A stretch of 64,000 nt of DNA from Stenocarpella maydis (taxonomy: Eukaryota > Ascomycota > Sordariomycetes > Diaporthales > Diaporthaceae). The translations under genes were made by a program, and so were the position numbers. Under the pieces are notes generated by a model. That model did not search any database and was not told the origin of the DNA. It worked only from the letters and a program-made list of their open reading frames with translations. Shown piece after piece: positions 56,438 through 64,000 of this stretch; the first letter of the stretch is position 1, and every line of letters starts with the position of its first letter. The stretch spans positions 47,617-111,616 of the forward strand of contig NQMI01000147.1 of NCBI GenBank assembly GCA_002270565.1, in the 5' to 3' direction.

Positions 56438-59431
56438 GAGTCTATTCAATACAGTCTTCCCGAGTGTGAAAGAGCACACTAGCAGCACTACTTATGTAGA
56501 TGGAATACCATCTATTAGGTTTCTACTAGTTAGGAGCCTATTACCTGGAGTAATCAAGTTATATCAGCGTTTGGTTTAAAGTTGTACCATCTGGGTACTA
56601 TACTTGTAATTCTATATCGAAATAGTCCATATATAATATCTGTGTCTTGACCACGTCACTCTTGATACGGCTGCTTCTTGCCTCTAATTTGTGGGATTCG
56701 ATGAGTCAAAAACTTTGGGAGAGCCTTGATAACAATTTGACTGCAGCCTACCTTCCCATTGTCGAGGAAGAAGCAGTCCAGCAATGTCCCGAGAGTGACT
56801 TGCGTCCTGCACTAGCTCGAGTCGCAATGTATCCCAGCTGTCCCTGTTTATTTTCCACGACTGGCGGTCGGCTCTGTTGAGCGATCTTCTCTTGGTGGAA
56901 TCAATTGATATATGCATTCAAACAATGATCTGGAAGTCCTGTTTTCCAGCATTCCAATTGCTATATCACTCTGCCCCAGCGGTGACCAGAGGTCGGGCTG
57001 ATAGGGCAGCTTGGCCTTTGCGTATGGTTGGTCTAGCATGAGGCTGCTTCGGGTGGCCTGCCATCTTATGGGAGCAATTATCACACCATACTATATCTAT
57101 CTAGGCAGGCTATATTCCAGGCAAGTACCCGGGTAGCGTAAAATGAGGAGATAGTCGAGATTTGTTATCATGGTTGAGCCCCAGTCGGGGCGAGGGAACG
57201 CAAGAGTCCAAAATGATGATGCCAGCTTTGGGGAATTACTAGATGTGTTTACCTTGGGCCACAGAAAGAACGCACGTCCCTGTGCAGAGGGACACTTAGG
57301 GCTTGTGTGAGGAGAGAGGAGTCTAAGTAGATTGCAGCCTTGTGTGATAGCATTGCCGGCCTAGCTTGTGCCTGGATGTTGTTGTCAGCCTCGATGGCTC
57401 AGGGTTCTCTCATTCGATGCACCGGGCGCAGGAGACGAGGCGGGCCGATCGCTGTCTCGGCTGTCATGTGCACTCTGGCGCAGGCTGGCAAAGGGCAGTT
57501 GAGTTGCTCGAAACTTGTTTGTATTAAGATCTGCGGGAATCAATCGATGTGAGATGAGAAGGGAGCGAGGTGACGGCACGGGAGGCATAAGCTTAAATGT
57601 ATTATTAGAAGAGGGAGGGAGAGGCGGCCCCATAGACAGGCGCCCAGGCGAATCCACCCAGTCGTGCACGGCGGCAGCACCAGCAGCAGGAGGAATGATA
57701 TCAAGCAGACGTATCCTAAAACGGGCGGTCGGCGGGCGAGGCTGCGTGGTGGATGGGCTCTGGGTGTTGGACCGCGACAGACTCGAGGTTGTTATAATTA
57801 TAGGCGAGGAGCGGGCCTATGCACCGGGCTAAGTCCCATTTTCTGTACTACTGTATCAGGGCGGTATTTGACCAGTGGACAGGGGCTTGCGAAACAGGCT
57901 GCGGCTGATGAAACCTGGCCGTGGGCTCGAGGCGTCCATTCTGTCGAGGCCGTGTACCGTCAGACCGCAGGCAGGGGGCGGTGGGGAGTCCACGCACAGC
58001 ATCAAGACTGCATACACTACTCGTGTGACGGCGCATGATGAGGGCGAGTCGTCATCATTGCCTGATCCTGATAATAAAAACGTCGTATAGCGTGTCTTGC
58101 TAGTTGAGGGCGGTCAAATGGGCACAGACACATGTGCCCTTCTTGAATATTCGATCTCCTCGCCCTTCGCGAGTGTTACATACCTAGTGTACTTGAGTAC
58201 TTACTTGGAGGTGCGCAGGGCTGGCAGGGCTGGCAGTGCATGTGCCATGCAGAGGTGAGCGAGGGGGTGGTGCTCTCATCTCATCACTCATCTCACCCAG
58301 GCTGATGTAGATCCAGGACCGCGTCACTGCCCTCCTGAAGTACCCAGCAGCTGGTTCCTGATAGCATTTATATGATGATCCGCGGGTCATGCCTAACAGT
58401 GAGACTAGACGGAGACTCGGAACGGAAGTGGCGGCCCATCTCGACAGGGTCACAGGGAGGCTCCTCCTTGGCCACTGCCCACTGGGTCCCATACCCAGAC
58501 CCATACCCAGAGTGCAGTGCAGTTCAATGTTCCTTCACCTGGACCACGAGGGCCTATCGTATACATCTCCAACCTAGGGAATCCTCCCCAACTCTCCTCA
58601 CCATTCCATCGCCTTCGCTCCACACACCACACACACAACACCCACCACTCACGCACATCCGCACGCCCCCCACCGATATCTCTGCAACGACCATCGCCTT
58701 CATTCACTTCGTCGTATGCGTCTCACTTCTTTCTCGCTTTGCCCTAAGGCCTCACTTTATCTCTTGGAAGACCGACTCGCTGCCCTTCCTGTTGGCCGCC
58801 AACACTTAGCATCCCAAACCTCAAACCACAAACCTCAAACCTCACCCTCAGGCTCAGACTCCGAGGCTCACGACTCCACTTCTCCTTCGCTCTTCCTGCT
58901 GCGCTAGCCTGCAGCTCAAGTCCCTCTGCTTCCAGACCCTGCCGCACCAATCCGGCCTGGCCACCCGGCCAACCAACCACCAGGCCAAGCCCACAAGAGC
59001 CCCGTTTGCCCCAGTGCGTGGCCCAGTGCCAGCGCCAGCGCCAGCGCCCAGCGCCCAGCGGGCAGACCCAGAGCCAAGCAGAACAACCGACCGTAGGTCC
59101 GACCAGTTGACGCATCACACCTTGTCCCGCCCGCTTTGGACCACAAGAAGCCCACCACGCCACCCAACCTCGCACCATCCATCGCTTCCCGCAACCTTGA
59201 CTGCGGCAGCCTCAATCTGGTCTTTATCTCACCTGTCGACGCCGGCAGTCTGTCGCCGCTTCAATTTGTCTGCTCTTCTGGCATCCCATCACTCCCGCAT
59301 AGCGAGTCTCTTATCGAATGGTTGCGTCACGGCGGCGGCGCCACCCTTGAAGCAACTTCTCGGGCCCCGATCAACCACCAACCCAACTCATCCCTTAGCC
59401 CGATTGTCGTCCAACGCAAAAAAGCCTCGAG
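56438..59431. other. Intergenic, ends in the promoter and leader of the SSH4-like gene
   Basis: 56440-57330 shows no supported frame. 57330-58100 has overlapping frames on both strands without domains. 58560-59430 is rich in C/T and CACACC-type tracts, with a CCAGCG-type short repeat at 59030-59060; such tracts are common in fungal 5' leaders. No RNA gene seen. Confidence 0.45.
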
Positions 59432-61052
59432 ATGCCGCCCAGCCGCTCTCCGGACGCCCTCAATGGCGTCCTGATCGGCCTGCTATCGTCCCTCGCCTCC
59501 GCCGTGCTAATAGGCCTCATCTTCATGGTCATCTACTTCTTCCGCTACACAAACTCTGGTCGTATCCTGCTCGACCGGATCGGAAGACCCGGCGAATTCG
59601 ATGATGAACAGGCTTTTGCAAAGGAGGAGGCCGAGGCGCTGGAGGTCATGGATGATATGCAGCGCACAGAGTACCTCAGGGCCAAGGGTTCGTTGCATGG
59701 TTCCTAATCTCTCGCAGGTGGGCCGCCACGGTGCTAACAGCCACACAGCATTCATCACAGCCAACCCCCCCGAGTCTGTTCAAACCGACATTTCCCTTTC
59801 ACAGTATCTGGCCATACAGGAGAAGGGTGTTTCAGCGTGGGAGTTTGAGCCGGAACTCGAGATTGCCAACTGCTTTGTCGAGGGCCGCACAGAGATAGAG
59901 TTCTTTGACTCCGAATGCACCGTCATGACGAACCTGCCCGTCCCGAAACAGAACGAGGTGTACTATTGGGAGGCCAAGGTGTACGAGAAGCCCGAGGCGA
60001 CTCTCGTGGCTATCGGTATGGCCACCAAGCCGTACCCGCTCTTTAGGTTACCAGGTATGCATGCTCCTTGTGGCGATGCCCCTCGCGGCTATTACCATTG
60101 GAAGACAGCTAACCCTGTGGCGGCAGGCTTCCATAAGCACTCGGCAGCCTATTTCTCAAATGGTTTCAGGCGTCTTAACCAACCCTTCAACCACACGCCT
60201 TATGGGCCTCAGATCGTCCAAGGCGATGTCATCGGCTGTGGGTACCGTCCTCGGACAGGTTGCGTCTTCTTCACCCGGAACGGCAAGAAGCTGGATGACG
60301 TGTGTCATGGAATGAAGAACCAGAATTTCTTCCCCGCTGTCGGCGCCAACGGACCCGCAACAGTACACGTCAACTTCGGCCAGGCTGGATTCGTCTTCAT
60401 CGAAGCTAACGTGAAGAAATGGGGCCTGGCCCCGATGACTGGGTCCCTGGCACCTCCGCCCCCGTATGGCTCCGAAGCCGGCAGCATCTTGCTCGAGGCT
60501 GGCAGGAAGGATGGTCACACCGGGTCGCAGGCCCAGGGTCAGGGCAACAACCCATCGGTTCAGACATATTTCAGGCCACAGCACCCGTCAGGGCTGCAGC
60601 CTCAGTATGCTCACGGCCGAACGCGGTCTGGAAATTTTAGGGTGCTTTCTCCGACAAGTCCCGGCCCTGCTCGGAGTCCGACTGACATCTCGCTCGCCCA
60701 GCTGGTGCCCAACGATGACGGCGGCGAGCCTAGCAGTGCTGCTGCTGGTGCTGCTGGCGGAACCACGGTGCATTCCGGGGCCGGACCGGGTCTACAGGAG
60801 CCGAACCAACCGCCGCCCGACTACAGCAGCCCTCCACCATCCGATGCCGGGAGCCGACGCAACAGCTCTGGGAGCGAGCACACGCCCTTGATACGCATCT
60901 CGAGAAGCAGAGGAGCATCCTCAGTGACCATGCCGGCACGCAGTAGAAGCAACACGGCCCAGCCGGATGGGCCTCCGATCCCGAGTTACAGTGATGCTCT
61001 GCGTCAAGGAGCCGGACGTGATCGCAGTGATAGCGCTAGGTCTGCACGATAA
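59432..61052 (+). CDS. SSH4-like SPRY-domain membrane protein with PPxY motifs
   Basis: Three exons: 59432-59687, 59749-60054, 60127-61052 (495 residues). Intron 2 is removed because it joins YPLFRLPG to FHKHSAAYFSNG, the expected SPRY sequence. One membrane segment at about residues 11-37 (NGVLIGLLSSLASAVLIGLI). The SPRY domain spans about 140-285: YYWEAKVYEKPEAT, IVQGDVIGCGYRPRTG, VFFTRNGKKL, FFPAVGANGPATVHVNFG. PPxY motifs follow at 298-301 (PPPY) and 417-420 (PPDY), which in yeast Ssh4/Ear1 recruit the ubiquitin ligase Rsp5 to cargo at endosomes and vacuole. The rest of the tail is Ser/Pro-rich and disordered. Role inferred from architecture: an adaptor for ubiquitin-dependent sorting of membrane proteins. 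Intact. Confidence 0.9.
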
Positions 61053-62899
61053 TCGGGCCCTCGTATCATACGGATCACTATATGAGGTCATTATCCTCCT
61101 TGCGGACCAAAAGGTCGCTGAAGCCTGACTCCGAGCGGCAGTGTTCCCACTCGAGCCATTTACATAACCAAGAGCAATCAGCAAAAGCAAACAAGAACGG
61201 TTGGGGAGACAAGAGCATTGGAAATACCCAGAGTCAACAATTCTCAGTTGAACAATTTACTTTGATGAGCTTTGAAATACGGCAAGCACCAGCACGGAGC
61301 GAGCGTTGGCAAGCAATAGGAAGGGCGCAGAACCAAACGGCAGGGAAGCCCAGGAGTTTTGATCTTATAGTTTAAGCCCTGCCATGAGTCCTGACTGACG
61401 AAAGAGGTCATCGGACGGGCAGGGGTGCACGGCGAAGGTGGAGTTCTTTTTTTTTTTTTTTTTTTTTTGAATGGATGAATCTGGTTCGGGTCGGATGGTG
61501 TCTCAACAGGAAACACTCCATTGGCAGAAGAAATATCCAACTCCCGGTTCTGGTCTGAAAGTAGCTCTAGCATCGATGGTACCCATGCGTACCTCGACCC
61601 AATTTTGAGAAAGTGTCTTGGAAGTACACGGCATCACTACATCCATAACGATGTTTTTAGTATCAGATACTTCCATCCTGTCCAGACCCCTCTGCCCATA
61701 GTCGAGTGCATGTAGGGGCCTCTCCGTCCTTTGCCGTCCTTTGGCAAGCCTGCATCAGAGGCTTTGAGCAGCAGTAGGTCAATGATTGTGCTGTGTCGAC
61801 ATGACAACTCAATTGGCAGCTTCCTCTCGCACTTTGGCCTGGCTGCATGCGCCTCTCAGAAGGCGTCTGCTCCCGGTCTAGGCCTCGTCCGTAAGAGAAA
61901 GAAGAGATCAGTGTCGTAGCCACTGACAAGACCCCCTGCATCTTCCGGCACAGACTCGCTTGCAGGGTTCTTCCGGTTGGGTTGTTCTGTGTAAGCTGCG
62001 AAGGGGCCCACATAGCTCCTAAAAGGCTCTTGATCAACACGGCCCCCCGGGCCCATGCAGTGTGAATCGTCTCTACCGCAAGAAGTCTCCCGGTGATACA
62101 AGGCAGGAAGCTGACGACGGTGGCCCAGTGGCCTCCCTTTCAGGAACTGTTGATGGCACTAACATGGGCGGGCATAGCTATGTTACCTGCGCCTCGTGTA
62201 CGGAATAGTCATGACATGCGCGGTGAAGTGCTGCTCTAGCATTGTGACGCGGCCCAAGAGGGATCCTAATATATGGTTGCTGCTCGTATATGAGCGTGTA
62301 AGTATGTCATTACCGGCTGCTGGGAGGAATCAATGCCACCACCCCGCTCCCCGTGCGAGGCAGGGCGACTTACGTAGAAGTAAAGTTTTTTTTAGTTTTT
62401 CATCGGCGGGGGAGAGGGGGGCGGAAAATGATGTTCAATATTATAAGGACTCACACAATATCATAGATGAACTGTGCATTTAGTTATATACTTAACCTTG
62501 CTACCCCCAGCTGGTATCTGATTGAAGTGACTCCGTTTTGAAGTCTTAAGATTAGTTACAATCACGAAACAACATACCAATTCCTACAACATGGTACACT
62601 GTAACCTTGAACATTAAACGCATGAGAGTAACAGGGGGGAATGTCTCTATGTAATTATGGGAAAAGAGTATTGAACTTTGTTAAGACAAGTCCAGTGGTG
62701 GAGCTTTTTCAAGGAGACGGGCCTCCTCTGCTCTCCTTACCTAGGTGACTGTACAGGAGGAATTCGATTGTGCTAATACGCGAGGCGCAACGGTTGTTCA
62801 GTTATAACAGTAAATTGTAAAAAGCCAGGGGGCTGTGGATAATACGTTGTCTTGAACTATACGTGCGCTCATAAAAAATACACTCCCAACGTAATACTG
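61053..62899. other. Intergenic, no supported gene
   Basis: T homopolymer at 61447-61469. 61070-61600 is likely the 3' region of the SSH4-like gene. From about 62440 the sequence becomes AT-rich. No gene or RNA recognised. Confidence 0.45.
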
Positions 62900-63904
62900 C
62901 TGCTCCCGAGTAGTGAAAACCTACCATACAGGCTACCTACCTGGAGAGTCAACCTACCCTTGATCCTAAGACCTAACTACCCTTGGTCTAGCCCTCCGGG
63001 CCTAATACACTAACTCCTATTATCCCCGCAACTATCCTGCCGCACCTAAGCATTAAGATAGTAGTAGATAAGGATACCTACCTTAATAGGGAAGCCCTAA
63101 AATGAAAAGAGGTGGAGGTTAACTAATTTATTAAGGAAGAATAGTTATGCTATTGCCTCTATGCTAAATGTATAAGGTTAGCGCTACTTATGCGGGATAA
63201 GGATGAATTGCTGAGCATTATAACCTCAGCTATACTAATAGGTTGCTGCTCTATATCCCCAGGAAGCAAACCCACTAGGGTAGCTACTTTAATAATATGT
63301 GTAGGTAAGGCTGGCAACCTGCCTGCCCTTACCTATGGGGGTTACTTATTTATAGAATTAAATACCTTCTTGTACGACTTAGAGTACTACTTCTAGCTAT
63401 ATAACCTTTAGGAGGATTAGGAAAAGATTGGTTATATTGTGTGCTACTTATGTATAAAGCTTAAGTAGGACTGAATTAACTATACTGCCTAGCTGGAGTT
63501 AGTTGGTAAGGACTCCCATGCCTTATTCTTTGTATAACTAAAGAAATTCCTTTAGGACTAGTTGGCGGACCCAACTATATGCTTTATTACTATGGTAGCA
63601 AAGTATATAAGCCTTATATAAGGCAAGTATAAGATAGTAATGAAGTTTATTCACTAGTATTAGGAAAATAAGATAGAAGCTAACTGGATCCCTAATAATA
63701 AAACATATATTGCTAATATACTTAGGAGGTTTCACTAAGATATATATATTACTATTAGTTTATAAATTCAACTCTTAAGCAGCTAGAGTAGGCTTCTTAA
63801 AGTAGCTTAATATATAGAAGCTATACTAGAGGCAGATCTATTCAGATCATATAGCACCTATTATACTAACCTGCAGCATCCTACCAACTACTATAATACT
63901 AAGT
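62900..63904 (+). other. AT-rich, RIP-like relic
   Basis: Start of a second relic block. A plus-strand frame from about 63190 to 63396 keeps peptide-like sequence (LIICVGKAGNLPALTYGGYL), and stops elsewhere are TAG/TAA, as in the first island. Probably a degraded transposon gene; class not determined. Confidence 0.45.
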
Positions 63905-64000
63905 TGTTAAACGGAACCGCTCAGCAAGGAGTTACCCTAGACTTCTTGCAAGGAGTTACCCTAGACTTGCGAGTCAGGCGATTTTCGCTAAGTACGCCCA
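63905..64000 (+). repeat. Third-family solo-LTR-like repeat, copy 3 (cut by window end)
   Basis: Begins TGTTAAACGGAACCGCTCAG and goes straight into two CAAGGAGTTACCCTAGACTT units; the 20 or so bases that precede the units in copies 1 and 2 are missing. The window ends inside it. Confidence 0.8.

Noticed and set aside
57515..58090. Overlapping plus-strand frames with LLEEGGRGGPIDRRPGE
   Set aside because: Three frames overlap, all low-complexity Gly/Arg-rich; no domain or splice evidence.
1..64000. CRISPR array, bacterial-type operon, secondary-metabolite core gene (PKS, NRPS), rRNA
   Set aside because: No regular spacer-repeat pattern and no megasynthase or rRNA sequence seen; the genome is fungal and eukaryotic gene structure is consistent throughout.

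Overview
The window is nuclear DNA of a filamentous ascomycete (Pezizomycotina, probably a Sordariomycete; I cannot place it closer). Genes carry short 55-85 nt introns with GT..AG ends. The families are typical of these fungi: HET-domain genes, WSC domains, spherulin-4-like and PHOA-type secreted proteins, BTB and SPRY proteins. A large AT-rich block of transposon relics has its reading frames shredded by TAA/TAG, which is the mark of repeat-induced point mutation (RIP, C-to-T mainly at CpA).

Layout. (1) 1-30.6 kb is the left gene-bearing arm: a small N-glycosylated surface protein (2900), a decayed gene (4.5-5.6 kb), a spherulin-4-like GPI protein (5.7-6.8 kb), a five-exon anion:cation symporter of the MFS (10.6-12.4 kb), a PHOA-type acid phosphatase (14.3-15.6 kb), a fold-back MITE, replication factor C subunit 3 (16.6-17.9 kb), an unknown protein (18.1-18.8 kb), a HET pseudogene (19.6-21.6 kb), an unknown 558-residue helical protein (23.6-25.3 kb), a WSC-domain pseudogene, a cytochrome b561-like membrane gene interrupted by a small element, and a Gal80-like oxidoreductase (29.4-30.6 kb). 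(2) About 30.7-50.85 kb is a RIP-mutated transposon island. It holds a Ty1/copia element with both LTRs, an LTR element in which only a protease relic is recognisable, solo-LTR-like repeats of a third family, a telomere-like array and a Fot1/pogo-type DNA transposon. (3) 50.9-62.9 kb is the right arm: a short acidic ORF, a BTB pseudogene, a second, badly decayed HET gene, and an intact SSH4-like SPRY/PPxY membrane protein. (4) From about 62.9 kb AT-rich relic sequence starts again and the window ends inside a third copy of the solo-LTR-like repeat.

Housekeeping genes (RFC3, SSH4-like) are intact. Fast-evolving genes (two HET genes, WSC, BTB, the unknown at 4.5-5.6 kb, probably the b561-like gene) carry nonsense codons or frameshifts. 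The window therefore reads as a two-compartment genome segment in which accessory genes on both sides of a RIP island are decaying. I found no clustered biosynthetic, CRISPR-like or defence operon. The least explained items are the 558-residue protein, the lightly mutated 0.6-kb repeat family, and the clustered ACCAGTC motif at 51.9-52.1 kb. Exon boundaries were derived by reading splice sites and frames by eye; no alignment or search was run.
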